64,000 nucleotides of DNA from an uncultured Eubacteriales bacterium (GTDB lineage Bacteria; Bacillota; Clostridia; Lachnospirales; Lachnospiraceae). Below are positions 35,887 through 45,259 of the stretch, one piece after another (the stretch's first letter is position 1; each line of letters begins with the position of its first letter). The notes beneath the pieces were generated by a model that was given only the letters and a program-made list of their open reading frames with translations, did no database searches and was not told the origin of the DNA. The stretch is taken from positions 186,001-250,000 of the forward strand of contig ONPU01000001.1 of the NCBI GenBank assembly GCA_900319795.1. Direction: 5' to 3'. Both the position numbers and the translations under genes were made by a program.

Positions 35887-36714
35887 TCATATTTCAGCCA
35901 TCTTTTTCCTCAATACATCCAGAAAACTCATCCGGCTTATTTTGACAAACCCGGCTACCCTGTCGGATTTTCTGATCACCACGCTGTCGCCGGTACTCAA
36001 AAGGATACCGGGATTTCCGTCAAACAGAACAGAGCATACATTCTCTTCATATCCGGTCCGCCCCCGGCCTGCTTCAATTCTGATCTCGTCCGTTCCGGAC
36101 AGGATAATACTTCTCGAGATCAGAGAATGGGACGCCAAAGGAGTGATCAGGATGATTTCCGCTTCGGGAGAGACCACCGGACCTCCCGCTGAAAGAGAAT
36201 AACCGGTTGAGCCTGTTGCCGTGGAAGCAATAATCCCGTCGGCAGTAAACGTATTGAGTAAAGAGCCGTTTACATAGAGAGGAAGTGAATAGGCCCTGAG
36301 AAGGCCTGTTCTCGATATCACAATATCATTGAGTGCATGTTCCTCGGCAACTACCTCACCGTTTTTGATGACCGTGCCGTGAAGAAGCATTCTGTTCTCA
36401 ATATGGTAATTGCCGCGGGACAGACTGTCGAAAGCCTGATCGATTTCCTCTTCCGGCACCTCCGCAAGGTACCCGAGCCTTCCCAGATTAATGCCGAGAA
36501 TCGGGATGCCGGTATCAAGGACCGCCTTCGCCGCTCTCAGCATCGTACCGTCCCCTCCGAGAACCAGAACCATATCGGTATCCGGGGAGGGAAGTTCTCC
36601 GTCAGGCAAAGTCGCGGTCAGAATACCGTATTTCCGCGAAAGAGTCTCGATCTTTTCAAGGGTCTCGCAATTACGGACAAGCTCCGTATTTCTGATGACA
36701 GCAATTTTCTTCAT
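35887..36714 (-). CDS. nadK: NAD kinase
   Basis: NadK phosphorylates NAD to NADP. The 275-residue product shows LGGDGTMLRAAK (about residue 54), NLGRLGYLAEV, the ALNDIVISR motif and TATGSTGYSLSAGGP (about 165). Its ATG overlaps the tlyA stop by 4 bp, so translation is coupled. Confidence 0.97.
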   Translation of the reverse strand: MKKIAVIRNTELVRNCETLEKIETLSRKYGILTATLPDGELPSPDTDMVLVLGGDGTMLRAAKAVLDTGIPILGINLGRLGYLAEVPEEEIDQAFDSLSRGNYHIENRMLLHGTVIKNGEVVAEEHALNDIVISRTGLLRAYSLPLYVNGSLLNTFTADGIIASTATGSTGYSLSAGGPVVSPEAEIILITPLASHSLISRSIILSGTDEIRIEAGRGRTGYEENVCSVLFDGNPGILLSTGDSVVIRKSDRVAGFVKISRMSFLDVLRKKMAEI

Positions 36715-37529
36715 ACCCCATTCAGCTCCTCATGCGCCCTTGAAACGGTACTATGGATCATTTCCGAAGTAAATGGTTCCGCATCCGGCGATTCGTCGTT
36801 TTTCTTTTTCAGAAGCGCGAGATATTCGATATTTCCTTCCGGCCCCTTGATGGGAGAAAAATCCAGTCCCTCAGGCTGAAGTCCGAGACTTAAGGCCGCC
36901 TCAAGGACTTTTGTGATCACCTCTTCGTGAACGGCGGGATCTTTCACAACGCCATGTTTGCCCACCTGTGTCCGTCCTGCTTCAAACTGGGGTTTGATCA
37001 GACAGACAATCAAGGAATCCTCCTTCAGAAGGTCCTTTACAGCCGGCAGTACTTTCAGGAGGGAAATGAAGCTCACATCCGCCGAAGCGAAGTCGGACAG
37101 CTCCGGAAGGTCTTCCGGTTTTACATAACGGATGTTCGTTTTTTCCATACAGACGACCCGGGGATCATTCCGGAGTTTCCACGCCAGCTGTCCTCTGCCC
37201 ACGTCTATCGAATAGACCCGGACGGCTCCGTTCTGGAGCATACAGTCTGTGAAACCGCCTGTAGACGCGCCGATATCCAGACAGACTTTTCCCGTAAGCT
37301 CAACCGGAAATACCTTGAGGGCCTTTTCCAGTTTCAAGCCTCCGCGGCTTACATACGGGAGTGCGCTGCCCCTTACTTCTATACTGACTTCCTCCGGAAA
37401 TGAGGTACCCGCTTTATCACAGCGTTTTCCGTCTGCATAGACAAGTCCTGCCATAATAAGTGCTTTTGCCTTCTCACGGGACTCGGCTTTGCCCTGCTCG
37501 AAAAGAAGAACATCCAGACGTTTTTTCAT
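36711..37529 (-). CDS. tlyA: TlyA-family 2'-O-methyltransferase / hemolysin A homologue
   Basis: TlyA proteins methylate ribose 2'-OH of cytidines in rRNA. The 272-residue product has an N-terminal S4 RNA-binding domain (RLDVLLFEQGKAESREKAKA), then a FtsJ-like SAM domain with DIGASTGGFTDCMLQNGA (about 85), the acidic YSIDVGRGQLAW and the lysine motif IKPQFEAGR. It sits between xseB and nadK with 4-bp overlaps on both sides. In many relatives ispA and dxs lie between xseB and tlyA; they are missing here. Confidence 0.93.
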   Translation of the reverse strand: MKKRLDVLLFEQGKAESREKAKALIMAGLVYADGKRCDKAGTSFPEEVSIEVRGSALPYVSRGGLKLEKALKVFPVELTGKVCLDIGASTGGFTDCMLQNGAVRVYSIDVGRGQLAWKLRNDPRVVCMEKTNIRYVKPEDLPELSDFASADVSFISLLKVLPAVKDLLKEDSLIVCLIKPQFEAGRTQVGKHGVVKDPAVHEEVITKVLEAALSLGLQPEGLDFSPIKGPEGNIEYLALLKKKNDESPDAEPFTSEMIHSTVSRAHEELNGV

Positions 37530-37798
37530 ATCACGATATCTCCGAAATCACCGAAATCACCGGACCCCTCCAAGGGACCGAACTCTTCCACATTTCCGTC
37601 GGGATTTAAGACCAGCATCTTCTTCTCATAGTCTTCAATCCGTTCATGAAGGTCTTTCAGCAGCCTCATCCCTTCCTCATAGAGCCGGAAACTCTCCTCG
37701 AGCCCGATTCCGTCGCTTTCAAGCATCTCGGCCATCCGGTCGAGTTTCTGAAAGCTTTCTTCAATCGTAAGCTCCGGATTTTCTCTTACATCACTCAT
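37526..37798 (-). CDS. xseB: Exodeoxyribonuclease VII small subunit
   Basis: XseB binds the XseA catalytic subunit in multiple copies to form ExoVII, a single-strand exonuclease. The 90-residue product has the family helix pair TIEESFQKLDRMAEMLES and GIGLEESFRLYEEGMRLL. The last 25 residues are an extra Gly/Asp-rich tail (DFGDFGDIVI). It overlaps xseA by 8 bp and tlyA by 4 bp. Confidence 0.95.
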   Translation of the reverse strand: MSDVRENPELTIEESFQKLDRMAEMLESDGIGLEESFRLYEEGMRLLKDLHERIEDYEKKMLVLNPDGNVEEFGPLEGSGDFGDFGDIVI

Positions 37799-39140
37799 TG
37801 TATTCAGCCACTCCTTTCTCCCCGATTTCTTCTACTGAAGCGCTTATTGTCCCATCCTTCATACGGACTTTGATCCGGTCTCCCAAAGAGGCATTTTTCA
37901 CGCTTCGCAGCGGAGTGCCGTCTTCAAATTCCACAAAAGAAAATCCCTGTTCAAGTCTCTTCAACGGACTTAAGCCTTCATAACGGGTCAGAACAAGCGC
38001 GTACCGCTGACGGTTCCTGTCCATCAGACGGTTTCCGTCATCGCGTAAACGCTGATAAGAGCTGTTCCAGCGCAAACGCGTATCTCTTCTCTTTTCAAAA
38101 CCGGCGCGTATATATCTGTCCGTCAGAAAAACGAGTCTTTGATTGTCTTCATTTAAAATATGACGCATCTGCCCGTCGAAGCGGTGTCGAAGAAGCTCCA
38201 TCCGGTGCTGCATCCTGAGCAGTCTCATTCCGGGAGCCTGGTTCTTCAGCTTCTCCTTAAGGGCGGTGAATCTCGACCTCTTGAGTGCGAGAATCATCTT
38301 CTCCCGCTCTGTGATCCTCGACCTCCGCATTCTCAAATCATTGCGAAAACGGGCCAGGTCAAATACGGCCAGCTCCGCAGCCGCAGATGGCGTCGGTGCC
38401 CGAAGATCGGCCACAAAATCCGAGATCGTTGTATCCGTTTCATGACCCACGGCTGAAATGACAGGTGTTTCACATTCGAAAACCGTTCTGGCCACAATCT
38501 CTTCATTGAAGGCCCAGAGATCTTCAATCGAACCGCCGCCGCGGCCGATGATGATCAGATCCACGGAACCGTCAAGGGCTCTGATCCCTTCCGAGATGCT
38601 TTGGGATGCTCCCTTTCCCTGAACCAGAGCCGGATAGAGAATCAGCTGTACATAGGGATTTCTCCTCCGGGCAATATTCTGAATATCTCTGACGGCCGCA
38701 CCCGTCGGAGCGGTGACAATGCCGATGGTACGGGCATACTTCGGAACCGGCTTTTTATAAGCCGAATCAAACAGCCCTTCCTTTTCCAGTTTCTGTTTCA
38801 GCAGTCTGAATTGTTCAAAAAGAAGCCCTTCGCCCTCCGGCTCAATCCGGATTGCGTAGAGCTGATATCTGCCGTCCCGTTCATAGACATCCACGCGTCC
38901 GCTGACAACGACTTTGTCCCCGTCTTTCATCCGAAAGCCGAGACCTCCTCTGTTGCCGGCGAACATCACGCAGGAAATGGCGGAACGTTCATCCTTGATG
39001 GAAAAATAGATGTGTCCCGAGGAATGATACTTGCAGTTCGATACTTCACCGCGCACGGAAACCGCGGCTAGCACAGTGCTGTCCGTGATAAGATTTCTGA
39101 TATAGCGGTTGACCTCTCCTACAGTATAGATTCTGGTCAT
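37791..39140 (-). CDS. xseA: Exodeoxyribonuclease VII large subunit
   Basis: XseA is the catalytic subunit of ExoVII. The 449-residue product has an N-terminal OB fold (VSVRGEVSNCKYHSSGHIYF), a catalytic core with TAPTGAAVRDI, LIIIGRGGGSIEDLWAFNEE and SAVGHETDTTISDFVADLRA, then a coiled coil and a C-terminal segment. It overlaps nusB by 4 bp. Confidence 0.97.
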   Translation of the reverse strand: MTRIYTVGEVNRYIRNLITDSTVLAAVSVRGEVSNCKYHSSGHIYFSIKDERSAISCVMFAGNRGGLGFRMKDGDKVVVSGRVDVYERDGRYQLYAIRIEPEGEGLLFEQFRLLKQKLEKEGLFDSAYKKPVPKYARTIGIVTAPTGAAVRDIQNIARRRNPYVQLILYPALVQGKGASQSISEGIRALDGSVDLIIIGRGGGSIEDLWAFNEEIVARTVFECETPVISAVGHETDTTISDFVADLRAPTPSAAAELAVFDLARFRNDLRMRRSRITEREKMILALKRSRFTALKEKLKNQAPGMRLLRMQHRMELLRHRFDGQMRHILNEDNQRLVFLTDRYIRAGFEKRRDTRLRWNSSYQRLRDDGNRLMDRNRQRYALVLTRYEGLSPLKRLEQGFSFVEFEDGTPLRSVKNASLGDRIKVRMKDGTISASVEEIGEKGVAEYNE

Positions 39141-39556
39141 GAATTCTGTCTTGATATCTCCCCGAGTATACCGTTGATAAAGGAAGGCGATTCATCTCCG
39201 CCGTAGAGCTTCGCCAGCTCGACGGCTTCATTGATCGCGACACCTTCCGGTACGTGGTCTGTGTATCGCATCTCATAAACCGCAAGACGAAGCAGCGCCA
39301 GATCACAGCTGGCAAAGCGGTTCGTCTTCCACCCCTTGGCGGTACGGTTTAACAATTCGTCAATTTCAGGAATATGTCCCGCGATATCGGGATAAGTCGT
39401 TTCCAGATATGCTCTGTCCTCATCGTCCAGATCATGAATTCCGTCCAAATACAGCTTCACCTGTTCCTGCATGTCCTCTTCAACATTAAAAGCATACAGG
39501 TAAACGAGCTTGAATAGATGCTCCCGAAGCTTTCTTCTGCTCAAATGCCCTTTCAA
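39137..39556 (-). CDS. nusB: Transcription antitermination factor NusB
   Basis: NusB works with NusE (S10) on boxA of rRNA transcripts. The 139-residue helical product has SRRKLREHLFKLVY and a C-terminal GVAINEAVELAKLYG, then SPSFINGILG. The start codon is TTG at 39556 with AAGGGGAG upstream; no ATG fits. It heads a seven-gene operon in which consecutive genes mostly overlap by 4 to 8 bp. Confidence 0.95.
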   Translation of the reverse strand: MKGHLSRRKLREHLFKLVYLYAFNVEEDMQEQVKLYLDGIHDLDDEDRAYLETTYPDIAGHIPEIDELLNRTAKGWKTNRFASCDLALLRLAVYEMRYTDHVPEGVAINEAVELAKLYGGDESPSFINGILGEISRQNS

Positions 39557-39624
39557 TTTTTTCTCCCCTTAAAATATTTCTCCCCAAACTATAAGTCAGG
39601 GCCCCCACCCTGATCACATAGAAG

Positions 39625-39653
39625 ATTATACACGATTGAGTCCTCTAAAAAAA
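39625..39653 (-). promoter_or_regulatory. Possible promoter of the nusB-recN operon
   Basis: The minus strand has a perfect -10 TATAAT (39630-39625) with only a T-run -35 (TTTTTT, 17-bp spacing). A TCAGGG/CCCTGA hairpin follows at 39597-39614, in the leader. Confidence 0.45.
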
Positions 39654-39674
39654 GGTCTAATGCATAAATATTCT

Positions 39675-39712
39675 TCAAAAAAGACGATCTGCCTTTTGAA
39701 GCAGACCGTCTT
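39675..39712 (-). terminator. Terminator after the Asp23 gene
   Basis: A 12-bp stem AAGACGATCTGC/GCAGACCGTCTT (39681-39692, 39701-39712), fully paired on the minus strand through one G-U, is followed by TTTTT. It separates the transketolase-Asp23 unit from nusB. Confidence 0.9.
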
Positions 39713-39730
39713 CTTCGACTTCCTTTTGTA

Positions 39731-40111
39731 TCAGTCATCCGATTCAGCCGCAATACCGACGACACGAATATTGACGCCTGTCACCTTCATGCCCGTCATG
39801 TTTTCAATCGCGGACTGAACTTTTTCCTGAATCTCCGAAGCGATTTCCGGGATGTCATATCCGTATTCCAGATTTACCACGAGATCAACATGCACGCCTT
39901 CTTCGAGTACCTCTACCCGCATTCCTTTCGAAAGAGCTTTGATGCCCTTTCTGGCTACCATGTCATTTGTAATGCCGCCGCCAATAGAAGCTACACCTTT
40001 CACTTCCGTTGCCGCAAGACCGGCGATAACAGCTACAACCTCATCAGCAATCTTCACCGTACCGGTTTCTCCGTCTTCACTTAATGTATATGTATTGTGA
40101 TCTTCAGGCAT
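39731..40111 (-). CDS. Asp23/Gls24 family envelope stress protein
   Basis: Asp23/Gls24 proteins are small envelope-associated or alkaline-shock proteins; those next to nusB are common in Clostridia. The 126-residue product has the family core VKIADEVVAVIAGLAATEV, GVASIGGGI and GYDIPEIASEIQEKVQSAIE. It is 7 bp downstream of the transketolase gene and ends at a terminator. Confidence 0.92.
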   Translation of the reverse strand: MPEDHNTYTLSEDGETGTVKIADEVVAVIAGLAATEVKGVASIGGGITNDMVARKGIKALSKGMRVEVLEEGVHVDLVVNLEYGYDIPEIASEIQEKVQSAIENMTGMKVTGVNIRVVGIAAESDD

Positions 40112-40118
40112 GTTCTGT

Positions 40119-41060
40119 TCATCCTTTCAAAAATGAGCTGACCTGTTTACAAACGCCTTCTCCGTCGAGTTCGTATTTGCGGATCAATTCAGCAGCAGGT
40201 CCCGATTCGCCGAAGCGGTCACGGACACCGATTCTAAGGAGAGGTGTCGGGCACTTTTCGGAAAGAAGTTCCGCAACAGCGCCGCCAAGGCCGCCGATCA
40301 CGCTGTGCTCTTCCGCTGTGACGACTTTTCCCGTCTTCGCGACGGAGGCGAGGATCAGCTCCTCATCAAGCGGTTTAATCGTGCAGATGTCAATCACTTC
40401 CGCATTGATTCCTTCCTTCTTCAGAAGATCGGCTGCTTCAAGCGCGGACGCTACGAGAATTCCGTTCGCGAGAATCGTCACATCCGAACCTTCCTTCAGA
40501 AGCTGTCCCTTGCCGATTTCAAATTTCGTATTTTCGTCAAATACAACCGGGCAGGCAGCACGTCCGAAGCGCATATAGACAGGTCCTTCGTATTCGGCAG
40601 CGGCTTTGACGCACCATCTGGCTTCCACGTCGTCAGCCGGGCACATCACGACCATTCCGGGAATGACGCGCATAAGAGCGAGGTCTTCGAGACACTGATG
40701 GCTTGCGCCGTCTTCACCAACGGAAATACCCGCATGTGTGGCGCCGATTTTGACATTCATCTTCGGATAGCCGATGGAATTGCGGACCTGCTCATAAGCA
40801 CGTCCTGCAGCAAACATCGCGAATGTGCTGGCAAAGGGGATCATGCCGACTGCGGCAAGACCGGCGGCTGTTGCCATCATACCGCCTTCAGCAATTCCGC
40901 AGTCGATAAAACGATCCGGAAATGCCTTTTTGAAGATACCGGTTTTTGTCGCGCCCGCAAGATCCGCGTCAAGGACGACGATCTTATCATTTTCGGCGCC
41001 AAGTTCGGCAAGAGCCTTGCCGTAGCTCTCTCTGGTGGCAATTTTTTTCACTTCACTCAT
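40119..41060 (-). CDS. Transketolase, C-terminal subunit
   Basis: This half of a split transketolase holds the pyrimidine (Pyr) and C-terminal domains. The 313-residue product has ATRESYGKALAELGAEND, the cofactor-binding glutamate in DCGIAEGGMMATAAGLA (about 60), FAMFAAGRAYEQVRN and the His/Ser region THAGISVGEDGASHQ. It overlaps the N-terminal subunit by 4 bp, so the two are made in equal amounts. A DXP synthase is excluded because the two-gene layout and lengths fit split transketolase. Confidence 0.93.
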   Translation of the reverse strand: MSEVKKIATRESYGKALAELGAENDKIVVLDADLAGATKTGIFKKAFPDRFIDCGIAEGGMMATAAGLAAVGMIPFASTFAMFAAGRAYEQVRNSIGYPKMNVKIGATHAGISVGEDGASHQCLEDLALMRVIPGMVVMCPADDVEARWCVKAAAEYEGPVYMRFGRAACPVVFDENTKFEIGKGQLLKEGSDVTILANGILVASALEAADLLKKEGINAEVIDICTIKPLDEELILASVAKTGKVVTAEEHSVIGGLGGAVAELLSEKCPTPLLRIGVRDRFGESGPAAELIRKYELDGEGVCKQVSSFLKG

Positions 41061-41884
41061 ATCGACTCACCGATCCTTTCCAGATCTTCCATAGCGATCT
41101 TGTACTGCTCATCATTCGGGGCTGTTCCGTGCCATCCCGCCTGATTTTCCATAAAGGAGACGCCTTTTCCCTTGACTGTCTTCATGATAATCGCGGTGGG
41201 CATGCCTTTCACCTCGCGCGCCTCACGGAACGCGGCACGGATCTGGTCGAAATCATGACCGTCGATATTGATGACATGGAAATTGAAAGCTTCGAATTTT
41301 TTGTCGATCGGATACGGATTGTTGACTTCCGTGATCTCACCGTCGATCTGCAGATTGTTGTTATCCACGATTACGACGAGGTTGTCGAGCTTCTTCGCGC
41401 CGGCAAACATCGCTGCTTCCCAGACTTCGCCTTCTTCGATCTCGCCGTCGCCAAGGAGTGTATAAACGCGGAAATCCTTATTCTGCATCTTCGCGCCCTT
41501 GGCCATGCCGCACGCTACGGAGATTCCCTGTCCGAGGGAACCGCTGCTCATATCAAGACCGGGAAGATAGTGCATGGAGGGATGCCCCTGAAGTCTGGAT
41601 CCGACCTGTCTTAATGTTTTCAGTTCCTCTACCGGGAAATAGCCTCTCTGAGCCATAACCGAGTAAAGCCCCGGAGCCGTGTGTCCCTTTGAAAGAACGA
41701 AACGGTCTCTTTCTTCCATCAGAGGTCTTTCGGGATCGATATTCATCTCTTCAAAATAAAGAAATGTGAACATATCGGCAGCGGACAAGGACCCTCCCGG
41801 ATGGCCTGATTTGGCCGCATGGGTGGCCGTCACGATTCCCTTGCGGACTTCGTTAGCCTTTAATTTCAGACTTTGATTATCCAA
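41057..41884 (-). CDS. Transketolase, N-terminal subunit
   Basis: This half binds thiamine diphosphate. The 275-residue product has HAAKSGHPGGSLSAADMF (about 23), LSKGHTAPGLYSV, SGSLGQGISVACGMA and the ThDP motif LLGDGEIEEGEVWEA ending in DNNNLQIDG (GDG-N-type). The start is TTG at 41884, with AAAGGAGG 8 nt upstream. With the C-terminal subunit it links pentose phosphates and glycolysis. Confidence 0.94.
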   Translation of the reverse strand: MDNQSLKLKANEVRKGIVTATHAAKSGHPGGSLSAADMFTFLYFEEMNIDPERPLMEERDRFVLSKGHTAPGLYSVMAQRGYFPVEELKTLRQVGSRLQGHPSMHYLPGLDMSSGSLGQGISVACGMAKGAKMQNKDFRVYTLLGDGEIEEGEVWEAAMFAGAKKLDNLVVIVDNNNLQIDGEITEVNNPYPIDKKFEAFNFHVINIDGHDFDQIRAAFREAREVKGMPTAIIMKTVKGKGVSFMENQAGWHGTAPNDEQYKIAMEDLERIGESI

Positions 41885-41926
41885 TGCGCTTTCCTCCTTT
41901 ACGAATAGGTAAAATTCATTATTTGT

Positions 41927-41955
41927 ATCATATATAAAAATACTTTTTTATTCAA
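41927..41955 (-). promoter_or_regulatory. Promoter of the transketolase-Asp23 unit
   Basis: The minus strand has -35 TTGAAT (41955-41950), a 17-bp spacer and -10 TATGAT (41932-41927). Confidence 0.7.
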
Positions 41956-41962
41956 GTTTCTT

Positions 41963-43552
41963 TTATGCTTCGTCCCATCCTCCGAACTCACTGAGTACAA
42001 GCTGTGAATTCCGTTTCAGAGTCATATCAATACTCCACTCATGGATAAAGAGGAGCAGCGGGTTCCCTTTCATATCCACGACAGGTTTCATATCGCTTGT
42101 ACCGTCGATCGCGTTCAGATCCGTCTCCGCGGGATTTCCGATCCAGCGGATATAAGAATACGGGAGCTGTTCCAGATAGATGTCCACGTTGTATTCGTGC
42201 TCCAGCCTGAACCTCAGAACATCCAGCTGCAGGACGCCGACTACCCCGACGATGATCTCCTCCATTCCGGAGCCCGGATCCTGGAAGATCTGAATCGCGC
42301 CTTCCTGGGCAATCTCCTCAATTCCCTTTGTGAACTGTTTCCGCTTCATGGTATCCACCTGACGGACCCTCGCGAAATGCTCGGGCGCGAATGTGGGAAT
42401 TCCGCCAAAACGGAATTCATCCCCGGGCATGCAGACCGTATCTCCGATGGAGAAAATACCGGGATCAAAGACACCGATAATATCCCCCGCCCAGGCTTCA
42501 CTGACGATATGCCGCTCTTCCGCCATCATCTGCTGGGGCTGAGACAGCCTTTGTTTTCTGCCTGCCTGAACATGCAGAACTTCCATATTGGCGTCGTAAT
42601 GGCCGGAAACGATCCTCATAAACGCGATTCTGTCCCGGTGATTCTTGTTCATATTGGCCTGAATCTTAAACACAAAGGCGGAAAACGGATGCTCTTCGGG
42701 CTCGATAAGGCCGTGGTCGGACATACGCGGAAGCGGCGGGGTCGTCATTTTCAGGAAATGAGTGAGAAATGTCTCGACACCGAAATTCGTCAGCGCAGAT
42801 CCGAAAAATACCGGCGACAGTCTCCCGCCGCTCACCTCTTCCTGATCAAATGGCGCGGACGCACCGTCGAGAAGTTCCAGTTCGTCACGAAGCTGGGAAA
42901 TCTCTTCACTGCTGATATACTGATCCGCTTCGGGCGCGTCCAGAGAGATCTCTTCCGCCTTTCCTTCCTTCGTCCCCTTCTGGGTATCCGAAAAGACAAG
43001 CAGCTTTTCACTCTGACGGTCATAAACGCCTTTAAACGCTTTTCCGGATCCCACCGGCCAGTTCACCGGACAGCACGGGATGCCGAGTTCGTGCTCGATC
43101 TCATCCGTCAGTTCAAAGGGATCTTTGGCGTCGCGGTCCAGTTTGTTGATAAATGTAAAGATCGGAATATGCCTTCTCGCGCAGACTTTGAACAGCTTAC
43201 GGGTCTGGGGCTCAACGCCCTTGGCACCGTCGATCACCATCACGGCGGAATCCGCGGCCATCAGCGTTCTGTATGTATCTTCCGAAAAGTCCTGATGTCC
43301 CGGGGTGTCCAGGATGTTGATGCAGCACCCTCCGTAATTGAACTGAAGAACCGAGGACGTAACCGAAATACCTCTCTGTTTTTCGATCTCCATCCAGTCG
43401 GAAACCGCGTGTCTGGCCGTTGCTTTTCCCTTGACGGAACCGGCCAGATTGATGGCGCCGCCGTAAAGCAGGAATTTTTCCGTCAGAGTCGTCTTTCCGG
43501 CATCCGGATGCGAAATGATCGCAAAGGTTCTTCTCTTTTTTATTTCATTCAT
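41963..43552 (-). CDS. prfC: Peptide chain release factor 3
   Basis: RF3 is the GTPase that recycles RF1 and RF2 after termination. The 529-residue product has the P-loop SHPDAGKTTLTEKF (residues 14-27), switch II DTPGHQDFSEDTYR, NKLDRDAKDPFEL with a proper NKxD, and the RF3-specific YNVDIYLEQLPYSYIRWI. It starts 6 bp after gltX stops, in the operon with gltX, acpP and ftsW. Confidence 0.96.
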   Translation of the reverse strand: MNEIKKRRTFAIISHPDAGKTTLTEKFLLYGGAINLAGSVKGKATARHAVSDWMEIEKQRGISVTSSVLQFNYGGCCINILDTPGHQDFSEDTYRTLMAADSAVMVIDGAKGVEPQTRKLFKVCARRHIPIFTFINKLDRDAKDPFELTDEIEHELGIPCCPVNWPVGSGKAFKGVYDRQSEKLLVFSDTQKGTKEGKAEEISLDAPEADQYISSEEISQLRDELELLDGASAPFDQEEVSGGRLSPVFFGSALTNFGVETFLTHFLKMTTPPLPRMSDHGLIEPEEHPFSAFVFKIQANMNKNHRDRIAFMRIVSGHYDANMEVLHVQAGRKQRLSQPQQMMAEERHIVSEAWAGDIIGVFDPGIFSIGDTVCMPGDEFRFGGIPTFAPEHFARVRQVDTMKRKQFTKGIEEIAQEGAIQIFQDPGSGMEEIIVGVVGVLQLDVLRFRLEHEYNVDIYLEQLPYSYIRWIGNPAETDLNAIDGTSDMKPVVDMKGNPLLLFIHEWSIDMTLKRNSQLVLSEFGGWDEA

Positions 43553-43558
43553 TCACAA

Positions 43559-45001
43559 TCAACCTTCCAGCTTTTCAATCGCTTTCCTGATGCGTTCAAG
43601 CGACCTGTCCTTTCCGAGTATTTCCATCAGCTGTGTGGCGCCTCCCGGAGTCATGGCCTTTCCGGATACGGCTGTTCTTAACGGCCACATCACCTGTCCG
43701 TTCTTATAGCCTTCGTCTGCCGCGAAGTTCTTCAGCAGCTCATAAAGGGAATCATTTGAATAATCATCGTTCTTTTCGAGAACGGGCAGAACCTTTTTCA
43801 GGACCTCAGCCGAAAGCTCCTCAGTCGTCTTCATCTTCTTATGCTCATAGAGCGCAGAATCATATTCGGGCACCTCGTGGAAGAAGTCCAGTATATCGGC
43901 AATCTCCGTGAAGCGTTCGATCCTCGTCTGGCACAATCCCGCCAGGACTTCCAGATCCATATCCTCTTCGGGAACCGCTTCTCTGATATAAGGCGCGGCT
44001 TTTTCGCAGAACGCTTCGGGGCTCATCCGGCGGATATACTCCCCGTTCATCCAGGACAGCTTTGTCAGATCGAAAACAGCCGGAGATTTGTTGATCTTCC
44101 TGTAATCAAACTTCCGGATCAGCTCTTCCTTGTCCATAATCTCTTCGTTATCGGACGGATTCCATCCGAGAAGCGCCGTATAATTGACGATCGCTTCGGG
44201 AAGGAAGCCCTGGTCCAGAAGATCCTCAAATGAGGAATGGCCGGAGCGTTTGGACAGTTTGGCATGTGTCTCATCCGTAATCAGCGGACAGTGGACATAG
44301 ACGGGAATTTCCCAGCCGAACGCCTCGTAGATCCTGTTGTATTTCGGGCTTGAGGAAAGGTATTCATTTCCGCGGACAACATGGGTGATGCCCATCAGGT
44401 GGTCATCGATGACGTTCGCGAAATTATAGGTCGGATAGCCGTCTGATTTAATCAGAATCATGTCGTCCAGCTCCGCGTTGTCCACGGTGATCTCACCGTA
44501 GATCTCATCGACGAAAGACGTTTTTCCTTCAGCGGGAACATTCAGACGGATGACATAGGGCATGCCGCTTTCCAGATTTTTTTGAATTTCCTCTTTGGAC
44601 AGATGCAGACAGTGTTTGTCGTACATGGCGTAGCCGTCGGCAGTCTTCAGGGATTCAAGACGCTCTTTCGTACAGAAGCAGTAATAGGCCTCCCCTTTTT
44701 CGATCAGTTCTTCGGCGTACTTTCTGTAGATTCCCGCCTTCACACGATCAGACTGTACATACGGTCCTACACCGCCGTCTTTCATGGGGCCTTCGTCTAC
44801 ATCAAGGCCGGCTTTGTCAAGGGTGCGCAGAATAATGTCAACGGCACCTTCGACATAGCGTTCCTGGTCCGTATCTTCAATTCTGAGCATAAACGTTCCG
44901 CCCTCATGGCGCGCGATCAGCCATGAATAAAGGGCGGTTCTGAGATTGCCGACGTGCATTCTTCCGGTCGGACTGGGTGCGAATCTTGTTTTTACTGTCA
45001 T
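43559..45001 (-). CDS. gltX: Glutamate--tRNA ligase
   Basis: GltX charges tRNA-Glu and, in bacteria that lack GlnRS, also mischarges tRNA-Gln for GatCAB. The 480-residue class I enzyme has [19 protein letters not shown] (HIGH site as HVGN) and KLSKRSG (KMSKS site, about residue 250). ATG 45001 (MTVKTRF) is chosen because AGGAG sits at the right distance; the longer frame overlaps acpP. It begins 4 bp after the acpP stop. Confidence 0.97.
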   Translation of the reverse strand: MTVKTRFAPSPTGRMHVGNLRTALYSWLIARHEGGTFMLRIEDTDQERYVEGAVDIILRTLDKAGLDVDEGPMKDGGVGPYVQSDRVKAGIYRKYAEELIEKGEAYYCFCTKERLESLKTADGYAMYDKHCLHLSKEEIQKNLESGMPYVIRLNVPAEGKTSFVDEIYGEITVDNAELDDMILIKSDGYPTYNFANVIDDHLMGITHVVRGNEYLSSSPKYNRIYEAFGWEIPVYVHCPLITDETHAKLSKRSGHSSFEDLLDQGFLPEAIVNYTALLGWNPSDNEEIMDKEELIRKFDYRKINKSPAVFDLTKLSWMNGEYIRRMSPEAFCEKAAPYIREAVPEEDMDLEVLAGLCQTRIERFTEIADILDFFHEVPEYDSALYEHKKMKTTEELSAEVLKKVLPVLEKNDDYSNDSLYELLKNFAADEGYKNGQVMWPLRTAVSGKAMTPGGATQLMEILGKDRSLERIRKAIEKLEG

Positions 45002-45005
45002 CTCT

Positions 45006-45239
45006 TTACTCCTCGATTCCATGATTGTTCAGATATTCGACCACATCACGGACCGTATTCATCTTCTGAAGATCTTCAACCGGGATTTCAAGAGAATACT
45101 CGTCTTCGAGATTCAGCGCGAGTTCGTAGAGATCCAGCGAATCAGCGCCGAGGTCATCCCTGAACGACGTATCCATCGTAATCTCATCTTCGTCCACGTT
45201 CAGTGTTTCCGATATAAAGTTCCTCATTTTTTCAAACAT
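45006..45239 (-). CDS. acpP: Acyl carrier protein
   Basis: ACP carries growing acyl chains on phosphopantetheine. The 77-residue product has the attachment serine in [10 protein letters not shown] (about 36) and the acidic helices of the family. It stands between ftsW and gltX rather than with fab genes, so it may be a second ACP for lipoteichoic acid, polyketide or other acylation, or the sole one. AGGAGGAG lies before ATG. Confidence 0.93.
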   Translation of the reverse strand: MFEKMRNFISETLNVDEDEITMDTSFRDDLGADSLDLYELALNLEDEYSLEIPVEDLQKMNTVRDVVEYLNNHGIEE

Positions 45240-45259
45240 TTCTACTCCTCCTCATTATG

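Noticed and set aside
42041..43681. A 546-codon plus-strand frame opposite prfC
   Set aside because: Shadow of prfC; no ribosome site, no recognisable motif, and composition like other antisense frames here.
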